From: Tiliqua scincoides
Lineage: Eukaryota > Chordata > Lepidosauria > Squamata > Scincidae
Direction: 5' to 3'
Assembly (NCBI RefSeq): GCF_035046505.1
Contig: NC_089822.1
Span: 81,637,659 to 81,701,658 of the forward strand
DNA length: 64,000 bases
Shown: positions 13,101 through 25,100 of the stretch, piece by piece
Position numbering within the stretch: position 1 is the stretch's first letter
Layout of the letters: every line of letters begins with the position of its first letter
Translations under genes and position numbers: made by a program
The notes under the pieces: generated by a model
What the model saw: only the letters and a program-made list of their open reading frames with translations
Databases searched by the model: none
What the model was told of the DNA's origin: nothing

Positions 13101-16100
13101 TTACTCTGTAAAAGGATGTGGGAGAGGTGAGTGAGACAGGAGGGTAATATACTGTCCCCTTCCTGTTGAGAGGGCCTTAATGTGCCATATTCACTGAAAG
13201 CACGAAGCAAACTCATTTCTATCATTGCGCAATACTCCCCCAAATGACTTCTTGTAAGTAAGAGTAGTGTAATGCTGGTGTGTTTATAAAGTAAAGTAAT
13301 AAGTGTATTTGCAAAAAAAGAACCCCAGCAACCCTGCAGTCCATTCATACAGTATTCTAGTTTCTCCCCTGCCTGCTGAATATCAGGGAGGTAAGGAGGC
13401 GAGCAAGAGGGAGAGGCTAATCACCGTTACCTACCCACCACTTCTTTTCTTCAAGCATCCTGTCCTGAATTAACTTCATGACGGAAATGTAGAATTGGAA
13501 ACCCTAAATTTCTCTTATTACATCTGGTTCCACCTTAATTCTGTAGAATTTTGTAGGATGCCACAAAGATGTGAAATATGGAAAGGGCTGCTCTTTCCTG
13601 GCAGACTTGGAATATGTCTTACTTCAAGTTGGACAACACCATTTTGAATGGTTCTTCATATTAGGTTGACCATGATGAATTTAGTTCTACTTTACTGTTT
13701 TTGCAGCACCCAGGATTGGTTGCAAAAGAGAAGGAGGATTCATTTGGTTCACTATAAGTAGATCAAAAGCATCATTTAATTTAGTTGCATGTTCTGCTTT
13801 ACTACCTGTAGTAATAATGCATCAGACCAAATGATATGGATGTTAGTGATTCATCAGTCTTACTTTTGAATTATTGCAGTACTTTGTAGCCTTGTTTAGG
13901 TGGGGTGTGTTTCATGGTGTGTAGAGTACCTATTTTATTCACTGATTCCAGTGAAGCTCTTGTATGCTCTTGCTGTTCCCATGTTTAAAAAAAAAATCTG
14001 GTTTTATTACTTCATAAAAAATTTAGTGTTGGTGGCTGAATTTTTTTTTAATTGACTCCAGCTATGATATTCAGGTTCTAATCCAAGGTTCTGTTTTAGG
14101 CCCCGAAGAGATTTCACCTCTCTTGGTTAAGACAGCAATGGCACCTATAGCATTAATTGGAGAAAGCTATCAGTACCCACCTCTCAACTGGGCATCTGTT
14201 CTTTCTCCTCTGATGCGACTGAATTTTGGTAAGTTTTTTTTAAATCCACTTAATTATGTTTATGTTATCTTTGTGGATAAGTTCTCTTTGTAAAACTTCA
14301 GATTGCTTCTGTAGTTATAGAGCACTAATTTAAAACTCTTTGTGTTCAGTAATCATGTACTGGAAATTGCTCCCTGTGCACCAGGGTAACTGATTGTAAC
14401 TGAACACTATAGAGAAGAAAAAGATCTTCTCCACATACAAATATGAATGTCCCTATATCTTACCTGATGTAGGATTGGAATTTATCTTTTGTGTTTCCTA
14501 CAAAATTTATATCTGAGCCATACATTCCATGGTGCAGGAGGGTAAAATGGAAATCACAACTGTACAACTCAGAGACTGAAGTATTTATTTCTTTATTTAA
14601 AAACCACCTTTCTCATAATCAGATTTCTCATTAGTTTTATTCAAGGTGGTTTACGTAGGCAGATTATCCTAGACCCAATATGGGTCTTTACAATACTGTT
14701 CTATTCATATATAGAACTTTTCAGTCTTCAGATGTTTCCCTTCCACTGTGTGATTATATCTCTGGCTGCAAAGCACATGCCCTCGAGTTTCCACAGTCAG
14801 CTACAAATCATGCAGAGCGGGATCTCAAGTTGTTATTGCTCTTGCTGACTGACTCCTTAGCATTTCATTCCACCTTCTCACCGCAGCACACCAGCAACTC
14901 CTCTCTCTCCATAGAGGGTCATAACTTGTCAGAGACTTCCAGTCTCATTCTGGTCTTCCTTCTAGGCACCACTGAGCTGCTCCCATTTAGTTGCAGTAGG
15001 CAGGCAGCCAGCCAGCTCAGTCTCCAGACCACAACTCCTGCCAAGCTTTACAAGCTAGTAATGGGCCTGCTTCTCTGCTGCAAAATCAAGGGAAAGGAGG
15101 GCCATCTATAATCTGTCCCTCCTTCCCTTACCTCTAGCTCAGCATGCACTCATCCACACCATTCCTCTTTCAGATGAAGAGGAGCAGTGCATTCTGGGAA
15201 TCCAGTATACACTGCTCTTCCTTTTTCAGAGAGAGAGGCTGTACACGAAGCCTTCAAGTAAGTAAAGGGAAGAGAGATTGAGGCACTTCTCTCTCCCTCC
15301 CTGCCATGGGGGGAGTGCTTGCTCACTCACTCATCTTCCACCCCACTGACTTGTCCTCCTTGCTCATACTAGATAAGAAGAGGGAGCAAGCAAGTGGGGG
15401 GTGGGAGGCCGAGTGATGGAGCATCCGGGGGTGGAAAAATTGGGGGAGATTCAGGTGGCAGGAAGGCATAGGCCTCGCCTGCCATGAAGTAACATGGCCA
15501 GCAGTGATGTTAGAAGTTCATTGTAGAAGTTTAGGTTTTGTGTAACTCTGATCTTTTTTCCCCTCTGTGGTTTAAAACTCTGCTCTGTTCATGTGTCCTC
15601 TTTTAGGTGAAGAGATACAGCAGCTGTGCATTGAAGTAGCTGTGACTCAGGCCCAGTCATCTCAGAATGTTGCAATGCTTTTGGGGATGTGGGTAGCACC
15701 GCCACTAGTATATGGCCTAAGTGTATGTGTCATTACTTTGGAAGCTATAAACCCTAGTGAACTTTCTCTCTCCACCTTGCATGCTTAGGATTTTTCTGCA
15801 GTTAGTAAAATGAAAAGTTTGAAACTCCGTTTTTCTAGATCTGAGAAGGGAAGATGCCTCTCTCGCTCCACCCCTTTTCAAACCATTGTTTTGTTCTTCA
15901 GTGTATTTTCAGCAAACTTCACTAGTGAGTTGCAGGATGTATGTTTCACCTTCTCTGAGTGTGATGAGGGTTTTGATTTTCCCAAAATGTTGTAAGCATT
16001 TCATCAACATTCCCAATGTGAAAACAGTCAGTGAGGCTCCGCACCCTGGACTCAGGCACCAATTATGTCCCTGCATTTTCATGCCACTGCCTTATGCAAT

Positions 16101-19100
16101 GAATGGGAACTGGGCACGATCAGCCTCTGTGCAACAAGCATGCATTATTGTAATTCAAAAGGCAGTTTTTCAAAACTCTCCTCAGCCCATTTTTGCCTGG
16201 CCCACAGGTATACACATTTGGTACCTGTTGTGTATATGCAACATTGGGCAGAAATGACTTAAAGGTGGGAAGCTGAATTACTTGTACCCTAATCCAGTAA
16301 GCCTTGGTTTAACATAAGAACATAAGAACAGCCCCACTGGATCAGGCCATAGGCCCATCTAGTCCAGCTTCCTGTATCTCACAGCGGCCCACCAAATGCC
16401 CCAGGGAGCACACCAGATAACAAGAGACCTCATCCTGGTGCTCTCCCCTACATCTGGCATTCTGACTTAACCCATTCCTAAAATCAGGAGGTTGCGCATA
16501 CACATCATGGCTTGTACCCCATAATGGATTTGTCCTCCAGAAACTCGTCCAATCCCCTTTTAAAGGCGTCTAGGCTAGACGCCAGCACCACATCCTGTGG
16601 CAAGGAGTTCCACAGACCGACCACGCGCTGAGTAAAGAAATATTTTCTTTTGTCTGTCCTAACCCGCCCAACACTCAATTTTAGTGGATGTCCCCTGGTT
16701 CTGGTATTATGTGAGAGTGTAAAGAGCATCTCCCTATCCACTCTGTCCATCCCCTGCATAATTTTGTATGTCTCAATCATGTCCCCCCTCAAGCGTCTCT
16801 TTTCTAGGCTGAAGAGGCCCAAACGCCGTAGCCTTTCCTCATAAGGAAGGTGCCCCAGCCCCGTAATCATCTTAGTCGCTCTCTTTTGCACCTTTTCCAT
16901 TTCCACTATGTCTTTTTTGAGATGCGGCGACCAGAACTGGACACAATACTCCAGGTGTGGCCTTACCATCGATTTGTACAACGGCATTATAATACTAACC
17001 GTTTTGTTCTCAATACCCTTCCTAATGATCCCAAGCATAGAATTGGCCTTCTTCACTGCCACCGCACATTGGGTCGACACTTTCATCGACCTGTCCACCA
17101 CCACCCCAAGATCTCTCTCCTGATCTGTCACAGACAGCTCAGAACCCATCAGCCTATATCTAAAGTTTTGATTTTTTGCCCCAATGTGCATGACTTTACA
17201 CTTACTGACATTGAAGCGCATCTGCCATTTTGCTGCCCATTCTGCCAGTCTGGAGAGATCCTTCTGGAGCTCCTCACAATCACTTCTGGTCTTTACCACT
17301 CGGAAAAGTTTGGTGTCGTCTGCAAACTTAGCCACTTCACTGCTCAACCCTGTCTCCAGGTCATTTATGAAGAGGTTGAAAAGCACCGGTCCCAGGACAG
17401 ATCCTTGGGGCACACCGCTTTTCACCTCTCTCCATTGTGAAAATTGCCCATTGACACCCACTCTCTGCTTCCTGGCCTCCAACCAGTTCTCAATCCACGA
17501 GAGGACCTGTCCTCTAATTCCCTGACTGTGGAGTTTTTTCAGTAGCCTTTGGTGAGGGACCGTGTCAAACGCCTTCTGAAAGTCCAGATATATAATGTCC
17601 ACGGGTTCTCCCGCATCCACATGCCTGTTGACCTTTTCAAAGAATTCTGTAAGGTTCGTGAGGCAAGACTTACCCTTACAGAAGCCATGCTGACTCTCCC
17701 TCAGCAAGGCCTGTTCGTCTATGTGTTTTGAGATCCTATCTTTGATGAGGCATTCCACCATCTTACCCGGTATGGATGTTAGGCTGACCGGCCTATAGTT
17801 TCCCGGGTCCCCCCTCTTTCCCTTTTTAAAAATAGGCGTGACATTTGCTATCCTCCAATCTTCTGGCACTGTGGCCGTTTTGAGGGACAAGTTGCATACC
17901 TTAGTCAAGAGATCTGCAACTTCATTCTTCAATTCCTTAATAACCCTTGGGTGTATGCCATCAGGGCCCGGTGACTTATTGATCTTTAATTTATCAATGA
18001 GGTCTGAAACATCTTCTCTTTTAACCTCTATCTGACTTAACTCCTCGGTCAGGAGGGGCCGTTCGGGTAGCGGTATCTGCCCGAGGTCTTCTGCCGTGAA
18101 GACAGATGCAAAGAACTCATTTAATTTCTCTGCCATCTCTAAGTCTCCTTTTATCTCCCCTTTCCCTCCCTCACCATCCAGAGGGCCAACCGCTTCTCTG
18201 GCGGGTTTCCTGCTTCTAACATATTTGAAGAAGCTTTTATTATTCCCCTTAATGTTGCTGGCCATGCGTTCCTCATAGTCTCGCTTGGCCTCCCCTATCA
18301 CCTTCTTACATTTCTTTTGCCACAGTTTATGTTCCTTTTTATTCTCTTCATTAGGGCAAGACTTCCATTTACGGAAGGAAGCTTCCTTGCCCTTCACAGC
18401 CTCTCTAACTTGGCTGGTTAGCCATGCGGGCACTCTCCTGGATTTAGCGGAACCCTTCTTTCTTTGCGGTATACACCTCTGCTGGGCCTCTATTACTGTT
18501 GTTTTAAGCAGCCTCCATGCATTCTGGAGAGACTGGACTCTTTTTACCCTCCCTTTCAACCTCCTTCTAACCAGCCTCCTCATTTGAGGGAAGTCCGCCC
18601 GTCGGAAGTCAAGGGTTTTTGTTAGAGGTTTGTGTGTAGTATACATGCCGTTTGTGCTTCTTAGAACTGGGAAGTTTATTGAGGACATTGGTGTAAGACA
18701 ATCTGTAATATTTAATGATTTATCTAGAACAGGAGTGTCCATAGTTTTTGGTAGGAGGGCCACATCTTGTCTCTGACACTGTGTTGGGAGTTGGGAGGAA
18801 AAAGAATTAATTTACATTTCAAATTTGAATACATTTACATAAATGAATATATTAGAGATGGAACTTATGTGAATGAATGAAGGTCTTGCAATAGCTCAAG
18901 GCCTATAAAAGGCCTTGCACAAAGCAAGGCAGGCCTTTTCTTTGCTGCTGCATCACAAATGTGAAACAGCAAGCAATGGAGGGAACCCTCATCCCACAGG
19001 TCACATGAGAGGTCAAATGGTTGCCCTCACGCTGAGAGCAGTTGTGTCGGGCCAGCACAGGTTCCAGCAAGTGTCTGGAGGGCCAGAGGCTCATTGGAGA

Positions 19101-22100
19101 CTGGGGGCTCCTGCGGGCCAGATTGGGAGTCCCCAAGGGCCTCAAATGGCCCCCGGGCCGGGCTTTAGGCACCCCTGATCTAGAATATCGCATATAGGGG
19201 AAGAGGATTCTTAGGGATTTAATTCCTTGTCTTTTCTCTTTAGGTTCAAACCAAGAAATACCTTTTCACATCCCTACCTGTATGGGTGAAATATGTAGCA
19301 GAAGACAAATTGCAGGCTTTCACAGAAGTATTTATGGTGCAGCATTTTGAAGCAAAGAATTACTCCCAAAACCTGGTGCTTTGCTGCAGTATTTTGCAAG
19401 GGCTCACCCAAGCCATGAGACTTCCTAGTCCTGCCCAATCCATCTGGAGCTTTCTTTGCCGGGCTGTGGAGAGAATATTTGAGCTTTTGCCAAATGAAAT
19501 TCGGGTAAGAAAAGTAAATATTTATAGTATTAGCACAGCATTGGAAAAGGGGAGGATCAGAAAGTCTGGGGAACTGGGTGGTGAGAGGGGAAAGCATTGC
19601 ATCTGAAATCCCCAGATAAGCCACTGGACAGGAAGTTTCATCAGGGCTCTTATGCAACTTACCGTAGATACTCACCTATAGTACGTGAAATTTTTGCCAA
19701 GTAATCAAGCTCAAATTATCACTTCGCCTTATCTCCGGGTCAATCAGAGGGCAAAGCCTTCCAACTCTGAAAAGTTTTGTTTCTCAGGCAGCAGGCAGGT
19801 GCCAAGTTTCTCAAGCAGCAGGCAGGCTCAGCTCCTTAGAAGCAATTTGTTAACCTTTTATTCTCCTTCCTTCTGCTGCAGCCTGGTTCTGCTAGGCAAA
19901 CGCTTGCAAAGCAGGTCTGTTTTTTGAAACACCAGGATGGAAATCCTCCTTTCCATCTGAAGCAGGCTACAATTCAGTGCATCCTTACTTAAGAATAACA
20001 CCCATGGAAAGCAGTGCGTCTACTTCTGAGTAAAAAGGGTTGCAAATATATGCAGCTGCGTCTCTCTGCTGTGAATTGAATTGCACATTCCCAGTTATGT
20101 GTTATGGGTTGTATGTTGAGCTTCTGGCTTAACACACCAGACACCTTAAAAGTGGATTTGATTCATGGTTCTCCTGCAGTGGTTCCCAACCTTTTTCACT
20201 TGCATATCCCTTGGCAGCCCATTTCCATAAATTGTACCCTTCATATTAGCAAAATGTTTGTAATTAATAATACAAGCCCTCATCTCCTCTATATGAAAGC
20301 CCAGACTTCATGTATTTATCACAGTGTTTTCTCTTTTTATCTGTTTGAAGAACAGAAGACTCTGCCTTTGCACTGTTTTGCACCAGAAGTGTGCTGAGAA
20401 ATTCTGGGTGATTGATCACTTTCCATATTCTGTTTCAGCTTTTTTACTGTGCTGGTTTTCAATCACTGGTTCATGCATGAATTGATGACCAAAAACTAGC
20501 TATTGGTGGGGCTTTCACAGCCAACCAGCTACCTCCCTTCCTGCCTCACTGGTCCTTGCAAGGCATTCTGGAGCATGACCTGCCCTTTTCTACCATTATT
20601 CCATTCTTTTCAAGTACCCCTAAAGGTCCTGTTGAGTGTCCCTCGGAGTACATGAATACCAGGCTGGGAACCACTGTTTTACTAGTATGTTGTTTACAGT
20701 GCACTTGCTCTGATAGTGCTTACAAAAAGGTAATGAAGACTAGAATTTAAAAAGAATAAAAATGTATCTTATGATATTTTACTATGTTTTTAATAAATTA
20801 GAGACTACAGAGGTAACAAGTAGTGGTGGGTTATTTTTCAGGATCTGGCCTCAAGTAAAATCAGACAAAACTATAGTCAGACACCCCCCTAAGTTTAACC
20901 CCTGACTTATCTGAGAGTTATAGAAAATATCTGTGGGATCGACTTATAGGGGAGTATCTGCGATACTTCATATAGCTGTGTTGTAGGACAATGTATCAGA
21001 GTTGGTTTTTTAGTTGGTTTTTTTTTAAGAAAAGTGACAACATAAAAATGTCCGCATTGAAAATTGTATCTGCTTCTTGGATGATTATGCAGTTGAAATA
21101 GTGAATCAAATCTTGTTTCTGTTGCAGTATGTAAACTTTGCTATTGGTGTTAATGAAGCCAGTTTTTCACTCTTAGGTTGTACATTGATACAATGTCATT
21201 GAGGGAACTGAAGATCAGAGTGCATAGGGCAAATGAGAAAGGATTTGTGGGTTGTCTTTTTAAAGAAAACACGTTCCTTTGTGACATTGTAAGGGATATG
21301 CACCAAGACAAATGAATTTAGAAGTTGTCCATTAATCATGTGTTAAACATTATGGGCAGGGCAAAATGAATGTTGCTGAATAATTCAGAGCATTGATACT
21401 GTGTGTATGTGAGGGGGGATTAGGGAAGTTGTGCAGTTGTACATATGTACATAGGTGTGGCAAATATGTATTCTTGAGTGCAATTAAATGCGCTTTTGTA
21501 TGCTAAAGAAGTATGCTAGAAGGCTTTATTTTTAGTTACATACTGTTTTTATTATTGTTATTCATTAACAGTGTTTATATACCACTTTTCAACGAAAAGT
21601 TGACAAAGCGGTTTACAGAGAAAAATCACATAACTAACGGCTAATAAAAACTAATGGTTTTAGTTTTTATTTTTATGATTCTGCTTAGTTAGCGACAATG
21701 CAGCTGCAGACACACTGAGTCAGATGCTGTGGTTCACCTAGACCAGTGTTTCCCCAAACTGCTAGCTGGGGAACTGTGTTTTTCTCTCCATTAAAAGTGG
21801 AGGCATGCTTGCCGACAACTCATAGTTGTCTGTGTAGATTCATTTAGCTCCTGGAGCAATGGGCAAACATTTTCTTGTGAATATAGGATTGCCTAGTTTA
21901 TGGTTCCTGCCACCCTCACCTTTGCCTTGCCCTCTGGGTAACTTTTGGGATTTAACTGCACCTGTTAACTTTAGCACAGTCTGCAGTCAGGAATCTCTGT
22001 AAATCCTTCCTTCCTTCCTCAAAATGATTTTCAGGAGTTTTTTCCAGTCCTACCTGAATTGAACCTGGGACCTTTTTCATGCAAAGTTATGGACCGTCCA

Positions 22101-25100
22101 TCACATTACTGCTCCTCTGCTCACTGATCTAGACCAATGCTCTGTCTATCAGAAGTGTAGATGCACTATACTCTATGCAGTGTAGTAGTACAGAGCAGTG
22201 GTTCCCAAACTTTTAGTACCAGGACCCACGTTTTAGAATGAGAATATGTCAGGACTCGCCAGAAGTGGCATCATCAAGTAGGAAAATTTTTAACAATCCT
22301 AGGCTGCAATTCTACCCACACATCCAGGACTAAGTCCCATTTACTATCATTGTTAAAAGCATATAAATAGTAGCCTGTTAAAAGTACAGATCTGTAACAT
22401 TTCCCCAAAAGCACTCGCATACCATGGTAGCATCAAATCTATTAAAAATGAAATATTGAAATGAATGGGTTACCTGAAATTGGCTCATGAACCACCTAGT
22501 GGATCCTGACCCACAAACACTGTCCTAGAAGCAAAAAAAAAAATCCTGACAACTGGTTTTTGGCCAAAAAAAATGGCTGCAATGCACCATTGCTTAAGAA
22601 TAACACCCATGGAAAGCAGTGGGTCTGCTTCTGAGTAAAGAGGGTTGCAACTGTGCGCAGCTCAGTCCTTGTTGCTCATCTCCCTGCTGTGAACTGAACT
22701 GCACACTCCCAATTACATGTTTTATGTTGTATGTAGAGCCTCTGGCTTAAAACATCAGGCACCTTAAAGAAGGATTTGATTGATGGTTCCACTGGTATGC
22801 TGTTTACAGGCACTTACTCTGACAGTGTTTACACAAATATTGTGAAGACCAGAATTTTAAAAGTTAATGAACAAAAATGCATCTTATGAACTTTTATTGT
22901 ATTTTTAATAAATTAGAAACTGTACAGTTTTTAGGTAACAATTATTGGAAGGTTATTTTTCAGGATCTGGCTTCAGGTAAAATCAGACAAAATTATAGTC
23001 AGACCCCCCTAAGTTTAACCCCTGACTTATCCAAGGGTCATAGAAAATGCCATGATTTGGGGTTCAAGACCTGAGATTGACTTATCTGTGAGATCGACTT
23101 GTAGGCGGTTGGCTGCAGTACTGCTTTCTGCTTCTTTTATTTTATGTCACCCTCAAAATAGGTTTGGGCATGCACTTATCAAATGGCTCCTGTTTGTATT
23201 TTGATATATTTGAGTTCCACCTTACATTAATATGCATATCCAATAACATCAGCAGTAAAATCCTTCTGCTAAGACATTGCTGGAAAGACAGGTGTTTCTT
23301 TCTGCACAGTGTAGTCCAAAGTCTGTTGTTGGTGGCTGGGACGTAGCTGTGGTGAATGAATGTATGTGCTGTCCAGAGTAGGAATTTTGAAACAAAAGTG
23401 TCAGAGTTTGCTATTTTCATGGTTTAGCAATGCTGTTAACTTTGCTTGATTTAAAGCACACATTTCTTCTCTATTGTTCAGCAAAACGAAGTGAAGATGT
23501 ATATAGATACAGCCAAATGTCTTTCAGAAATGGCGGATACAGAAGTTGATCGAATTTCCCAAATCTCAAAGGTAATGTAGTTAAGTACTAGATCTTGAGC
23601 AGGATCTCCAAACTTTTCGGGATGACGGCCTCATTGCATATCTAACACGGTGTCAATGGCCGGAAAATAAAATAAAATAAATAAATGGAGAACCAATGAT
23701 TCACTACAATAAGTGGGTGAAGGTGAAAGGAGGAGGGGACCAGAGGGCAAAACTTATTTGCACAGGAAGAGGGTGGAATGGATTTTGAAAAAGGATTGAG
23801 GGCAGCAGAGGGAAAAATTGACTTGCACAGGAAAAGGGGGGAATTGATTCTGAAAAAGCATCAAGCAACCTATGACTAAAATCACAAACTTTTTTGTCTC
23901 AGTTTCTGCTCTGTTTTAAGTTTAACAAACTTTATATTTATATTCCAGGTCTCCCAGCATCAGTGTAGATCTCATTCAGCCACTAGAGGTGCTGAATGCC
24001 ATGGAATGGAATAATTTATTTTCATTACATAGCATTACATTCAGCACCTCTAAATGGCTGATGAGGAATATGCCAGCTGTGTTTCTCCATCAGCCACTAG
24101 AGATGCTGAATGTAATGCTATGTAATGAAAATAAATTATTCCATTTCATTGCATTCAGCACCTCTGGTGTCTGAATGCGGTGTATACCTGGAAGTGCATC
24201 TTTTAAGCTGTTTTTAGCTCTGAGGCTGAAGAATAGAGCAGTCTGCATAAAACCCTCCCAAGGGCTGAATTTGGCCCCCAGGCTGGGGTTTGGAGACCTC
24301 AATCTTGAGGATAAAATCTCTTTTTTATTTTATGCTATGTTGTGTTGGCAGTGCATGCTTTTGTGGCATACGTGCACTTGCATCTCATATTTTCAGTGGG
24401 TATTAATTTGTTAAAATGTTTTTGGCCATGTTACTAGTGTCTAAATGGCTTAGGAGTTTCCAGATTCTAATGACTCTTCTGCTTTGGTGCCTTACTTTTA
24501 ACTGTCACTCTCCTTTTTTAACTATCACAGCCTTTTCCTTTTAATTTTTTTACACTGATTTTTCTCAAAGTCACGGCATGCTCATCATTTACTGAATGGC
24601 TAACTCACTCTAAATGGCTTTGGATCTAGGTACTAGAAGGACTGTCTCTCCCCATACAAATCTGCCCTCCCCCACAAGGGAGGATGCAGGTGCCACCACC
24701 TCTGGAGGTGTGGTTGGTGGTGACTCAGGATAGAACCTTTCCATCACAATGCCCAGTTTGTGGAACTTTCTTAGAATGGCCTCATCCTTGCTGGAATTCC
24801 TCAGGGGCCTCAAACATTTCTGTTTCCGCTAACCTTTCATTTTCAGATTTGTTATGTTTTCTATTGCACCAGCACCAATCAGATCCCTCAGAACAAGCCT
24901 ATTGCAAATATTTTTGCAAATATTGCAAATAGTTTGCAAATATTGAGTCCCTTCGGGGAGAAAGGCGGTGTAAAAATAAAGATGATGATGATGATGATTA
25001 GTATTGAAACCAGGGTTAATTTCTGGTTCATGAGAAAAGCATGGCTTGCATTAACCATGATTTGTAATGAAGCACTTATAACATGAAGCCATAGTTAATG

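Noticed and set aside
14680-15111. 143-codon open frame in a FOCAD intron
   Set aside because: It has no domain, no splice context and a composition like the surrounding intron.
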